Numbered from the stretch's first letter, positions 46,799 to 59,000 are shown. The stretch: DNA of 64,000 nt from Asterochloris sp. CNOR1 (GCA_963969365.1 OZ017748.1:620001-684000); one strand, 5' to 3'. Numbers and translations: made by a program. Notes: a model not told the origin generated them from the sequence alone.

Positions 46799-48303
46799 TA
46801 CTGCCTTGGCTCTTCCACATGCTGCTGAATGCAGGCCAGCATTTTGCCCCCCACCTCAAGTTCCCACTGAGGTGAGCACCAGCTCACAATCAGATGGCGG
46901 AGAATCCCACTGAATGGCAACAATGCTGCAGCATGCAAAACTGACATGCAGGGACTGTGCTGTTTGCAGCTGCCCCACAGGAGCTGCCCCACAGGGGTGC
47001 CAATCACCCAGAATATCACTGGCGCTGACCCACCTGCACGAGGCAGATGATCCTCAGGCGGCATGTCAGGCAGAATTGGCGCCTGCCCCTGCAACCCCTG
47101 GGCTCCCGAAGCCCCGCCCGCACCAAACAGCGTCGTGCTGACAGGCGGCCCCGGCCTGTTGCGCTCCAGGTGGCCCAGCAGCAAGATCTCGTCTGTGCAC
47201 CGCACCAGCTCTCCCAGCAGGCAGTCCACGCCTGCCTGCATGTTGGCAGCCACCAGCTGGTAGGGATCTCTGCCGCAGGCGGCCTGGCCTGACAGCGCTG
47301 CTGCCTGACGGGCGCACGTTGCTGTGATTTCTGCCAGGGTCCCACTGCTGCTGTGTGCCCCCTCGTGCAGGAGGAACTCGCACAGCAGGTAGCTGATGTT
47401 CCCCTTGCCGTCAGGCAGTAGGCGCCGGCCCTGGCAATCGGTGCCAGGCAGGGGCCCTGCCTGATTGGGGCCATCAGCAGGCCGCCGCAGGTCTGGGCAG
47501 CGCCAGCCTCCCTGCCACATCTGCAGGCACAGCAGGGGGAAGGTCTCAGGTGGGGCAGCATCATGAGTGCATCTTGCTTGTGGATTCCAAAGCTGTTCAA
47601 TGTCAGGCTGACAGAGACCTGTCGCAGGCAGGCACATGGATGTCCTGGGCTATCTGGAGTGTACTGAGTGCCCACTGCACCTGCCAGGTGCTGCTTCACT
47701 GCTGCAGACCTGGCCGTTGAAGACCCTGACGCTGGCCGAGGCAGCCCAAGCACTGCAGCATTCACAATCCACCTGCGGGCCTCCTGACTCTCCAGCAGCC
47801 GCCTGCTGGGCAGGCTGGGTAGCAGCTGCCCTGCATTCCGCACCAGCTGTTGAGGGAGCAGCTTGCTGCCTCCCTGAAGGCACCTGCTGGCCTCCGCGCT
47901 CAGTGTGGCGCTGTGCAGCAACAGTCTGCTGCTGAGGTGGGCCCCTTGACAGCTGCCGCGGCTGCCTGAAGGCAGCTCCAGATGAGCTTGGACGCTGCCT
48001 GACCGGCGCTGGTTTGCAGGCCCCTTGCGCAAAGCGTGTCTGCTGTTCTGCACGCTGCCCCTGCACAGGCACGTCGGGCCCTCCGTCGGGCAGCCTTGCC
48101 GACCGCTTAAGCAGCGCCAGCCCATGCTGCCTTTGCTGCTGCTGAAGGGCAGGTTGGAATGGGCCCTGATGCCCATTGCTGGCTAGGAGCATGCCCAGCT
48201 GGGTATGAGCAGCTTCTGGCTCTGCTGCGCTGTTGGTGTGGCACAGCACCATTGAAGAAGGCGCCTGCCTCTGTGGCGCTACATTCCGAAATCCCGATGC
48301 CAT
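46799..48303 (-). CDS. Gene D: unknown protein with Gln/Ala-rich N-terminus
   Basis: Not recognised. The proposed start at 48303 reads MASGFRNVAPQRQAPSS. Exon 1 (47710-48303) is 198 codons of Gln/Ala/Pro/Arg-rich, probably disordered sequence ending VRVFNGQ before GTCTGC. Exon 2 (47034-47520) joins in phase 0. It looks ordered and mostly helical: MWQGGWRCPDLRRPADGPNQ, DGKGNISYLLCEFLLHEG, AANMQAGVDCLLGELVRCTD, ILLLGHLERNRPG. It ends before GTGGGT. A last exon near 46866-46799 reads ELEVGGKMLACIQQHVEEPR before the stop. The junction between exon 2 and the last exon does not match in phase as drawn, so a small exon or another splice site is missing. The organisation suggests a scaffold or complex subunit, but no function is claimed. 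Confidence 0.45.
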
Positions 48304-48878
48304 GTTCCCCCCAGCATTCCCTATAGCATATTTGCCAGGGGTTTGAAGGCATCCTGCATGCCTTTCCAAACAAGCAGGCTGCCTCATTGCAAATGGCTGT
48401 GCCTAACACAGCACTTCACAGGCTCAATATCTGCGCCTGCCTTGATTAGGTGCCTCTGATTGATACTTCTGCAGGTGGATCATGCCCTTAAGTTGCCGCA
48501 TGAGGTTCATACACGACTTCGTCTCAGGAGGAGTCCAAGAAGATATTGCCTCCCACGAGTCCTTGGACCGATTGAGTGACAGTCCAACAGCCTCGTTGGT
48601 CTCATACATCAGTGCTCCTCAAAAGCGCAGGACGATGCCAGGCGGAGTGTGGAAGCTAGGTCTTGAATGCCAGACATGGTGTCCATGGCTCAAAGTCGGC
48701 CTGTTGCTTGACTGTGTCTCTGGTCCTCGAAGCTGGCTATGTTGATGCTGTCTATTGTGAGCAGCAAGAAAGTCTGACAGGGCACTGGGAGGGCTTCATT
48801 GTACTTAGGTGACTCGAGTTTCGGCCCATGCCAACACAGTGCCACTGTGCCTTGCAGCACAATGCACATCAAAGCCAG
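48304..48878. other. Region between gene D and bL19
   Basis: About 575 bp downstream of the bL19 stop and upstream of gene D, both on the minus strand. A minus-strand frame at 48424-48609 (MYETNEAVGLSLNRSKDSW) is less compositionally biased than most spurious frames. It could be an upstream exon of gene D, but I found no donor that ties it in. Otherwise promoter of D and 3' end of bL19. Confidence 0.35.
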
Positions 48879-50045
48879 TCATGAGACTGAGTAGGCTCCA
48901 GGCTTGCTGCTTCTCAGGTAATATAGCTTAGCCCGCCGGACATGCTGCGAGCGCAGAACCTTGATGGATTGCACATGGGGGGAGTACCTGCAGCATGGGC
49001 GCAGCTCAGCTCTGGCATGATACCACCTCAGGGGTTGGTCTGCAGAGCTTGAGGGGCAGCGCAACAAGAGGTTTGCCTCCTTGCAGACAAGGCTTCAGAC
49101 TGTATATCATCATTGTTGCAAGTTGTGCAGAACTCACAAAGGGAACGTGCGTTCGATTCCGCCGGCATTCCCCAGGAAGTTCCTCAAAGTGAAGCTGGTG
49201 CGGACACCTCGATTGTTGCGCGAGATGCACAGGCCCCTCACCGTGGCAGGCTTGCGCTGGTTCTCAGGCACAGTCTGCAGGCGCGACAGCAGAAGGAGCT
49301 GTGCAGGCAGCAAGGGGTGCTACCTGTTCTGGCAAGACATTGTGCCATTGTCAGGCCAAGTGTGCAGGCAGCATGAAGTGCAAGGCAGGGGGTTGTTTGT
49401 CAGGAGGCAACAGGCAGCCGCTTTGAGGCATCCTCTGCATGCAGATGATGGCAGGCAGCGCAGCTGTGCTGGACACCAGGCAATGATGCAGCCAGATGCC
49501 AGCCCACCGTTGAGGCTGGCAGTGGTGCACTGCCAGGGCTGCTCCAGGACTCCACACACAGAGGCAGGATGCAGTCCACCAGCGAATAGCATTGATCAAT
49601 GCACAAAGCTCACCAGAATGACCTCCAGCTCATCCCCTGCCTGAAAGTCAGGAAAGCTTTTTGCTGTGTCTGCAGCCTCCTGCTGCTCCTGCTCAAGCAC
49701 CTGCGGGGGCCATCAGCAGTTTGTCGCCACAGCTTCACGTTGTGCCTGCACCTGGAATGCCAAGGCTGTACGCCCTACCTGCATCATGTAGCCCATGCGC
49801 TTGGTGAGGGTTTTGCGCTTGGCCAGTTCGCAGGTAGGAGTCCAGGGTGCTCTGGCCTGACCCCACTCATGCGAGGGGGGCTGCTCCTGCGCCCGAGGCT
49901 TGCCTGCTGCTGCTGAGGTGCTGAACGGGCATGCAGCCTCAGTCTCCGGGGGTTGCACTGCCTGGGGCAGGATAGATGAGGCATGGTAGGACAGGCTGCC
50001 CTGGCAGGCCAGGCCTCTCAGCCGCAATGATCCCTGCCTGAGCAT
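48879..50045 (-). CDS. MRPL19: Organellar ribosomal protein bL19 (large subunit)
   Basis: Large-subunit protein at the interface with the small subunit, here for an organelle ribosome. Four exons, 49779-50045, 49614-49700, 49138-49274 and 48879-48987, join in phases 0, 0, 2 to 199 residues. The bL19 core is clear: FPDFQAGDELEVIL, VPENQRKPATVRGLCISRNN, RGVRTSFTLRNFLGNAGG, IERTFPLYSPHVQSIKVL and HVRRAKLYYLRSSKPG. The N-terminal 80 residues are an extension beginning MLRQGSLRLRGLACQGSLSY, arginine-rich and without acids, as in a mitochondrial presequence. Plastid targeting is not excluded. I chose the ATG at 50045 because the presequence starts there; other in-frame ATGs lie up to 50240. The uridine kinase gene diverges from it. 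Confidence 0.95.
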
Positions 50046-50319
50046 GATGCCTGAAGAGGCCTTCACGAGGCCTTCTCGAGATGTCCTATCTGACAATCTG
50101 GCCGGTGGCTGGACAGAGTCGCATGCTTGGCGCTCTGGATGCTGCCTCTTAAACCCTGTGTAACCAGACATAGCCAGACCCACCATCAGCATTAAAACGT
50201 GCCTGGCGTTGGCCGGTGGATTTCTGCATGCGTTGATCATTGCCGGACACAGCCTGCCCTCGGCTCATAGTCTGATCAGGCACCATGTGGCCCCCCTGCC
50301 ACTGGCTTTGAGGCGTTCC
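50046..50319. promoter_or_regulatory. Divergent promoter region bL19 / uridine kinase
   Basis: At most 274 bp separate the two start codons, fewer if the uridine kinase starts at the in-frame ATG at 50209. The space must hold both promoters and 5' leaders. No specific element is identified. Confidence 0.5.
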
Positions 50320-52586
50320 ATGGCCTTAACAAAGTCCCCAAGCAGCAAGCTGGCAGGTGCTGGCAAGGGCTCCCAGGTGGCCCTCGCTGAGATGATGGAT
50401 GCGTCCAACACTGCACCTTTCATTATTGGTGAGCTGCTATCATGACCAGCTCAGGGTGGATCGGCCAGGACTGCTAGTATGAGGTTCAGCTATAGGGACA
50501 GGCCTAAGGATGGTCGTGTCCACCAGCTGCTGCTGCGTGATGGCACCGGCAGCAGCAGGCCTCCATGTCTGCAGGCGTCGCTGGAGGCACTGCCAGCGGG
50601 AAAACCAGCGTGTGCACGCGCATCATCGAGCAGCTCAGGAGGGAGATCGCAGTGCGTACATTGCTGCCCTGTGTCTTGGCAGTTGCTACAGCCTGCATCA
50701 TAGCCCCTTGCCTACCACTGTTCAACCCAATGGAAGCTGAGAGTTGCCTGACGTGTTGGCTGCTCTCTGAGCGGTGGGTGTGACGACGGCCCGGGGCACG
50801 CAGCATGTACTTGCCTGAGCTGCCTGGGCATGCCCAGCTTGTTGCATGCCAGACCATGCCTGCTGCAAAAGGCAGGCTGCCAAGCCCCGCTGCATCCAAG
50901 GCTGCGCCGGCCCCTGTGGCCTGTCCAGACAACCTGTAATTGCGGCAAGCTGAGAGCCTACGACCTGGTGTAGGACAACACTGGCCTGGTCAACCTCAGC
51001 CAGGACAGCTTCTACCGCAATCTGACTCCAGAGGAGCACAGGTCTGACTGATGCGCCACCCTGGACAGACCAGCATGCCTCAGCCTGTGGCTTGCCTGAT
51101 GGACTCAGGGCAGCTGCATGCCAGATGCACTCTGGCGCAGAGGGCAAAGCGTGGTATTGCTGCTGGTACAGGAGGCTCACAGGAAGGCAGGAGTGTGGCT
51201 CCTGTGTCCTGCAGGTCCATTGCTGACTTCAACTTTGACCACCCCCACGCCTTTGCCTTTGACGAGATTGTGGAGTGCCTGCGCTCTCTGAAGCAGGGCA
51301 GACCAGTTCAGATACCCCAGGTGACTCATCTGCAGCAGGGACTACTGCCTGCTGCTGCATGCTGCATGTCCTGTTCAGCAGAAGCTGCGCAAGTGCTGGG
51401 AATGACGATATGTACCTCGCATGCGGTGCTGCCTGCATATGGTGGCGCCTCATCTGCTTAACCCTCTTTGCCAGCTGCAGCAGGCGCCTGGAGACAGCAG
51501 AAGCTGCAAGCTGCGCCTGTGCAACATGCCGCAAATTGCCACCGTAGACCACGTAAACCTACCCTGCTAAATGCGCCCCCATCTACTGCAGTATGACTTC
51601 AAGTCTAGCAGCCGGCTGCCTGAATTCATTGCCATCAATAGAGCAGATGTCATTCTCTTCGATGGCATCCTGGCCTTCCACCACGAGAGCCTTCGTGATC
51701 TGTTTGACATGAAAGTGAGGTTTCCCTTGTGGTGAAGCACAGATGATGCAGCCACTGCAATATCTCAGTCACGCCAGCACAGCACGAGAGCTGCATGCCA
51801 GTCTCCTGGCAGCTTGGGCTATATATATAGTCTGCATGAGCTGCTTGACGTTGACTCTTCTTGCCCTGTATGGGTGCAACACATTGTGTGCAGATCTTTG
51901 TGGACACCGATGCGGACACCAGGCTAGCACGCAGGTGGGCTGTGCTTTTGTTGAATGTCAGACCCATGTGCAGAGAACGGCGTGTTGATGCATGATCCTG
52001 ACCAGTCAATATCACAGTGCTTCCAGCAAGGGTATGAACAGTCTTGAGAAGTGCCTACTTGAGCAAGAGGCCTGCACCTTCTGCAGGGTGCGGCGAGACA
52101 TTGTGCAGCGCGGGCGTGATGTGCTGCAAGTACTAGACCAGTATGAGAGGTGAGACAGCTACCCTCGGGCCTCCTGTTTCCAGATTGATGCCACGAAGGC
52201 TTGCATGATATTTTGGCTGCAGCAAGCGACTGTGGCTCATCTCACTTCCTGTATGTTCCTAGCAGCAGCAACATAGCGAGCTGGCACCCCTGCGCTGGTG
52301 TATCCCAGCTCTGCCCCACATGCTGCCATCACGGTGCAGGACTGTGAAGCCCAGTTTCGACAGCTACATTGCCCCCACAAAGCAGTGGGCAGACATCATC
52401 GTGAGTTCTGACAAGGAACCCATCGCAGATGCTTGGCTGTGCAGCAGCAGCAGTCACTGTACAGCAGGCGGTCTGACCTTGCTGCTGCTGCAGGTTCCAA
52501 GGGGGGCAGATAACCTGGTAGCTATTGGTCTCATCACAGAGCACATTAAGCTGAGGCTTGCCAGACGGGAGCAGCAGCGTCAGTAG
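50320..52586 (+). CDS. UCK: Uridine kinase (uridine-cytidine kinase family)
   Basis: Phosphorylates uridine and cytidine with ATP or GTP in the pyrimidine salvage pathway. Nine exons, 50320-50428, 50575-50651, 50974-51041, 51215-51320, 51592-51714, 51894-51934, 52087-52149, 52340-52400 and 52494-52586, join in phase to 246 residues. Motifs: P-loop GVAGGTASGKTSVC, NLSQDSFYRNLTPEE, DFNFDHPHAFAFDEI, YDFKSSSRLPE, VILFDGILAFHHESLRDLF, IFVDTDADTRLARRVRRDI, RGRDVLQVLDQY, TVKPSFDSYIAPTKQWADII and VPRGADNLVAIGLITEHI. Every exon junction falls at the expected point in the family. The protein ends right after the kinase domain, so it lacks the uracil phosphoribosyltransferase domain fused in many plant homologues. 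The start could also be 50209. No targeting signal is evident. Confidence 0.96.
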
Positions 52587-53090
52587 CCAGCAACCTGTTG
52601 TACAACCTGCACATGCGCAGCCTCAGTCTTTTGGTCTGGGCATTTGTTGGGCCTGCCTCAGCAGAATTTTGACCCAGTGCTCTGTGTCACACTAGATTGA
52701 CATACAGGACTCTTTGGAAAACCAGCTCATCAGGATTGACGAAGTGGCTGCCATGATGCTTCAGACCACCAGTCACTCTGCAAGTGCCTTGCTTCTTGTA
52801 TAGACACAACCTGAGATGTCTTTTTTTACATCACCAGCCTACCACAATGGCATGGCATCAGTTGCTTTGCACTTGCAGATACTGAAAGTTGAAGTTCTGG
52901 TAGCCTTCAAAACGCCGCAGCCCTCTCATGGAAGTCAGTCTACAAAATTCATGAGCCGTGCCTATTTTCTGTTTCTCGAACTGGGGGACGAAGCCTATCT
53001 ATCTGCAGCTGCCCTGAATCAGCCCTGCTTCACCCTTTCTTGCCTTCCAGAGCGACTTGCTCAACTGTGGAGGTGGCCCTCAGGGAGTCA
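52587..53090. other. Convergent intergenic region UCK / ABC1K
   Basis: About 500 bp between the stop of the uridine kinase and the proposed stop of the ABC1K gene on the other strand. A plus-strand frame near 52700-52790 (DSLENQLIRIDEVAAMMLQ) looks peptide-like, but no splice context supports it. Likely two 3' untranslated regions. Confidence 0.4.
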
Positions 53091-56000
53091 TCACCCTGCA
53101 GAGCCAGGCAAGACTTTGTCAATATGACCCATCAAGACCGACAGCAGGCCAAACTTTGAGGAAAGCAAGTCTTCCTGATGAGTAAGCTTCATTGGGAGGC
53201 CAGAGTCACAATTCAAAGCAATGCTATGTGCTAAATGCAACATGCTAGGCACAGGGCACCATCTCACCTCATCAAATTGGACCATGGGGAGGTCTGCACC
53301 AGCCAGCTTGGCTGCCCCATTCCCACTGCGAGAGGCGTTGCTGTAGCCAGCAGGCGCAAGACCTGGGTCCAGCGTCTGCTGGCTGGCCGTAGGCGCGGCT
53401 GCTGCAGGAGGACCGACATCAGAAGTTGCAGCGCCATTGGTACCCTCCACCCAAGAGGGGGACGTGCGCTCCATGCTGTCGATCAGGGCTGCTGTGTCCT
53501 CGATGAAAGGGTCTGGCCCTGCCTCAGACTGCTCCTGCACGGGAGCCTCTGGGGTCCGCATGGCCACTTGAGGACCAACTTGACTCAGTGCAGGCTGAGA
53601 GGCCGAAGAGGCTGGTCTGCAGCCAGGGGGCAGAATTTGAAAGCGGGCTTTACGCTGTTCTGCTCATCATCTGACACACAATTGTGCAATGACTGCCAGC
53701 TTTGCACGTGGGCACCGAGTCACTTCAGCCAGCAGGACAAGCCAGCAGGACAAGCAGCTGGCAGAGGCTGGTACTGCCGTGTGACCTTCAGAGCTTGCTG
53801 GGACCCTGAGGTGCAGTATGCATGGTGCTGCCTGTGAGTCGAGGCGACAGCACAGCTGCAGGCTGCTGTCTCACCTCAGCTTGGGGCGGGTGAAGGGCGA
53901 CTGCTCAGCTACAGCAGCCCTGCTCTGTGCCCCTTGGGGAGCAAGGAAGGTGCGCAAAGTGCGGGCAGCGATGCGAGAGGACACCTTGGAGGCTAGGGAC
54001 AGGGGGATCCTGCAGACACACGACACTGGGTGAGGGACCAGAGACTGGAGCTGGGTGAGAAGCAAGCAGGCGCTGGGAGCAGGCAGAGCACACTCTGGGC
54101 ACACCAAGGGGAGACTTTGCAGATATCTGACACCAGGGAAAGGCCATGCATCGGTCACTGGGTGAGGGACATGGAGGAGTGGCACAACGGAGGAGGCAGG
54201 GCAAACCCGTACGCGTAAGCTGCAAAGCTGGGTGCTAGACACTGCCTGAAGAGCATTGCAGTGGAGCCCCATTCAGAGTGGGGCCAGTGCTCGCATGCTC
54301 ATAGCAAGGCAGACTGTGGAGCACAACGGGACGCCTAAGTGAGAGTGAAGTTTACACCAGCACATCAGGCTGCAGGCATTGGAACAGGTGCAGGCCCTCC
54401 TGTGCTGCACAGCATACACTTGCTTGCTAGAACAGTGGTTGCAACCCCATGCTCTGTGTGGTGCAGCCCCGCACCTAAGCGCCTCCCATCTGGCCGCAGC
54501 CGGCAGCTCTGCAGCCTCCTGAGCGAACCACTGCAGCATCTGAGCAGCTTGCTGAACCTGCTCCAGCGGGGATCTGGCAGTCCCAACTGCAGGCTGAGCT
54601 GGCGACTGCAACGCTGCTGCCGGCGCTGCCGTTGTCACTGGCCTCTGAGGCGGCTGGCCCTGCTGCTTTGAAGTGACCGCCCATCGCTGCTGCGGCGTGC
54701 GAGCCGTCGCAACCGACTGCCGGGCAGCAGCGATGTGAGAAGGCAGCTGCTGCCGCTGCGGGGCAGCAGCCGTCTGGGAGGGGGCCCCTGCAACCTTCCC
54801 TGTGGCCGCAATCTCCTGCATAAGCCTGATGAGGCGGTTGATGCCGTCAATCTGGAAGCGGTCATCCTCCCCTGCAGCATGCAGGTGTCTGCAATCTCGA
54901 TTTGGCTCAGTTTGCACGAGCTCAGCACAATGCATATGAGGCAATGTTGGCGCCGGCAGCTTCTGCCCAGCCCCATAGGTAACAGCAAGAAGCCAATTGC
55001 CTGTGCAGCAGGGAAGCAGCCCCCGATTTAGGAGAGGTGAGCAGGCTCAGCGGCCATTCATGGTGAGCTTGTGGCTCTGTCTGTCTGTCGTTGACAAAGG
55101 ATTCAGCAGGCCTCTGCCACCGTGTCAAGCGTTCCTGACATGACCCCGACAGGCCATCCAGCCTTGGCAGCAGCTGAGCCATCAAAGCAGCCCAGCATGA
55201 AGTGGTTGCGCTTGCCCTGACAGGGTCAGCAAATGACCTCAGGTCTCAGCAGCTAGAAGCAGGCAACAGATGACCTGAGGACGCTTACCAGCAAGAGCAG
55301 GTAGCGACAGGAGGCCCTCTAGCAATAGAGACCCAGGAAGCCCCCTGTACTGCCCAGCCGCAACTTCACGCTCCTTTCCTGCCACCTGCATAGGGTGCAA
55401 GGTCTTACATGTGAACACTGCCAGTCAAAGGGTGCTGCCATGGGAGGGGTGCTACAGCAAAAGGAGCATCACACCCTGTCCTGCAGCCTCTTGCAAAAAA
55501 GCATCGTGACCTAACAGGACAGCATGTGCAGGCCAGCTGCTTATTTTGACAGGCTGCTAAGGTTGTAAGGCCCCGGTGGGAGAGAAGGCTGATGGTCTCA
55601 GGGTGGGGCACATGGCAGGTACGCATGATGCACTGTGGGCTGCAGCCGGCTAGAAAACTCAAGGAGACCTTGGCCACAGCCCTCCCGGCAGAGGATCCCC
55701 CTTTCCCTTCTTCTGTATCTGCCCCTGCTCACCCTCCAGGAGCTGCATTGGGCACTGCCGCATTCTTGACACGGCATCGTCCAGCATGGTGAACAGAGAA
55801 CGCTGTCAGCCATGGGCCTGCCAGTACAAACCCCGTCTGCACTAACCCCTCTCCAAGAGCTGCATCAGGCGCTGCCACATGCTTGATGTGGCATCGTCCC
55901 GCATGGTGGCCCAGGGGATGCTGTCAGCCACAAGCCCTGCCACTGCAGCCAACCCCCTCTGCAGCACTCACCCCCAGGAGCTGCATCAGGCGCTCCCGCG

Positions 56001-59000
56001 TCCCTGCAATCGCGTCATCCAGTGTGGTGCGCAGGGCAGCATCCACCCCCTTGGCCAGCTCCTCAATCAACATCTCGCGCACAAAGTCTCCCTCTGGACC
56101 TAGCAGCAGCCCGAGCGCACTGCTGCCTGCAGGCAGGGGTGCACATGAGATATTGCAGTAAAGATGTATGCTGTTTTGCACGCAGTCTTGCACTGGGACC
56201 ACAGCACTTTGCTTGACCACACTGCTGCCTGCAGCAGTCAACATGAGTGGTGTCTCCACCACTTGTGCCTGTAGTTGCACGTCAAAGCACCTCCGGTCGA
56301 GGCCAAGCAGCAGCACAAAAATCATGGCTCCGGCCTGCAGTAGATGCTGCACTGTGACTTCTTTAGCATTACATTGCCTCATGAAGTCAAATCCCATGGC
56401 CAGCAGCAGTCCACTTGAGGCCCAGCAGCAGCGCCAGAGAGCTGCTGACTGCAGCAGAGACAGCGCCATGGCTCCTGTATGCAGTTGATGTGGAGCTGGA
56501 GTGCCTTGTAGTCTGGTGCCTCATGCAGGCAGTCCCTGTGGCCTGCAACAGACTATGTGTTGCCTGCACCAGGCAAAAGGCTGCGCACAGGTGGGTGGGT
56601 GGGCCCTGCAGCAGCCTGCGGCCTGCAGCAGATGCATCACATATATTGGCACCACAGCCGTGTCTGATATAATGAGCCACGTGGTGTGCCCACCCGTTGA
56701 CAACAGGCACATACAGACTGCCTCTCAAAGCAGTTGCCCATGCCACCACCAACAGCTTGTCAGTGTAGGTGCAGACAGCACATACCAGTGCACTCTCTTC
56801 AGCAGAGGCCAGCAGCTCACCTGTCTCAGATCTGATCCTGTCCCCTCCCTTGGTGACCCACTCCTGCCGCGCAGGGCTGCGCACAGCCTGCTGTAGCAGG
56901 GACTCCAGCCGGGCGAACTGCGGGGCACAAAAGCAGCCTTTAAGGCCACGATGCTACAATCAGTTAGATGGCTGGGGTAAACATTGCCATGCGGACCAAT
57001 GCTTGCACCAGGCACAAGACCCGGCTCCTGCTGTACTGCGCTGTGCACCACTCACAGAGCAGAACTCATCCAAAAGCTGTACAAGCGTGCCAGCATCCTG
57101 AACTGCAGTGCATATCCTACAGAAGAAGCAGCCTTTCCACTTTCTGGCTGAGCAGCTGCTACCTGCCCTTGGCTTGAACTCTCTGTCGTACATGCAAAAC
57201 CCACCTGAAACCTGCCGCGGCTGTACAGAAGGGTGCGCAGCGTATCCCGCAGCTCCTCACTCCGCTCAGTCAGTAGACGCCGTGCAATCCAGGGGTAGGC
57301 TGCTCCAAGGACCTTATAGTCTTTATTGGCTGACAGTGCAATGCCCTGCAGGTAACAGTGACTTACAGGAAATCGTGTCCAGACTGGACTTGGCCAGAGT
57401 GCACACTCCAGACTCAACTTTGCGAAGGGTTTATCACCAGCCACTCCAGGAGCATGGCATTGATTCCATTGCAAGCTTCCTACAGCCATGTCGGGCAGCA
57501 CCCTGCCACCCTGCACATTGGCTTTGGCGCCAACAAGCTGCCTCACCTCCAGTACGCTGAGACTCCTGATCAGTAAAGTGTAGTAAGCTGGGATGGCAAA
57601 GCCGTAGTTGTACATTGTCTTCCCCAGCTCCCCACTGAGATCTGAGAAACTGAGGTTGGCCACGCCCTTTTCCAGCGCCCGTTGAAATACACCTGTCAGC
57701 GCTGGGGCCAGCTCTGTGCGGTCTGAGCCAGCGGGGAGCAGGCCCAGCGTGATGAAGTCGGCTGCTAGGGAGTCGAATTCGCGGTTGACCAGGTGCAGAG
57801 TTGCCTGTATCAGGGCCCTGTACAAGCATTACACTCAAGGTCAGGCCTTGGCACCTCAGCAGCTCCTGCATATGTAATAAGGCCAGGTGCTGCAGAGGAC
57901 ACCCTGTCAGGCTAAAAGGGGGACTTGACAGTGCAAAGAGCAAATTGTGCATAGCAGGCCCCTCCCTGCATGGCAGCAGGTGCGCAAAAGGAGCACCTGC
58001 TGCAGGTGGGTCAAGGTTTGGCCACCACTTGTATGCCAGCAGATCGAGTCCTCATCTGGAAGGAATCAGGGTCTCTGCGGTGCTCTGCAGCTGAATAACA
58101 GGACAAAGCACACACCTTCTGATGGGACTGTCAATTGTGCCCATCATTCCAAAATCGATGTATGCCAACCTGCAGAAGCAAATGCCATACTGTCAAAAAA
58201 TTCTGGTTTGGCAAACACAATCTGTAAAGCCAAGCCTGTAGAGCCCCAGGCGTCAGGGGAGCACAAGAACAGGTCAGGTACAGATCCCACCTGCCATCTG
58301 CCATCTTGAACAGGTTGCCAGGATGGGGATCTGAGTGATAGTAGCCCTGCAATCAGACAACAGCCGTAGCAAGCAGAGGATGGTGCAAGTGGCAGGCACA
58401 CCAAACGCCTTTATACACTGGAGCACATGGCCAGAACAGTGCCCAATTGGCCAGATAACTGCTTGAGAATCTTTGGTGTACGCCAGGCGGCGGCACAGAC
58501 CCATCTTAAGGAGGCTGTCTGGAGAACATCGTGCATAGAAGTGCAGCAGCCTTTCCTATTCAATATCTGCACTGCTGAGCAGAATATTCCAGTGCCAGCG
58601 AGCAACCATGCTCTGACAAATCCCCATGCAAAAGGGCAATTGAGCTTACCTCTTCCAGCATCTGCTCCAGTGAGCAGCGCACGCCAATCTCAACCAGCTT
58701 CAGATCATCTAGGTTGCCTGTCCCATCTGTAGCTGTGCCCCCACTGCGCAGGCGGGTCCCCTCGACCCACTCCATCACCAATACCCTCTGGGTTGTGATG
58801 TCAGTGTACAGGTGGGGCACATAGACACCCTGCAGCACCACAAACAGGATGGGCAAGAAACCGCACTCAGAGGGGTATGCTCTCTGATGTGCTGTCAACC
58901 CATCAGCCTCATTGTGCCTCAGCCATCAGGGCGACGCAGCACCACTCAAGACTGCTGGTGCACAGCCCACAGGAGTGGCAATGCTAAGCCGCAGCGCGCA

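Noticed and set aside
49138-49190. Plus-strand GTTCGATTCCG resembling a tRNA T-loop.
   Set aside because: It is the antisense of bL19 exon 3 (GGIERTFPL), and the flanking bases do not pair as a T-stem.
52690-53160. Possible small plus-strand gene (DLLNCGGGPQGVITLQ and similar).
   Set aside because: It overlaps, antisense, the proposed last exon of the ABC1K gene, and no splice sites link it to the uridine kinase, which ends at a natural stop.
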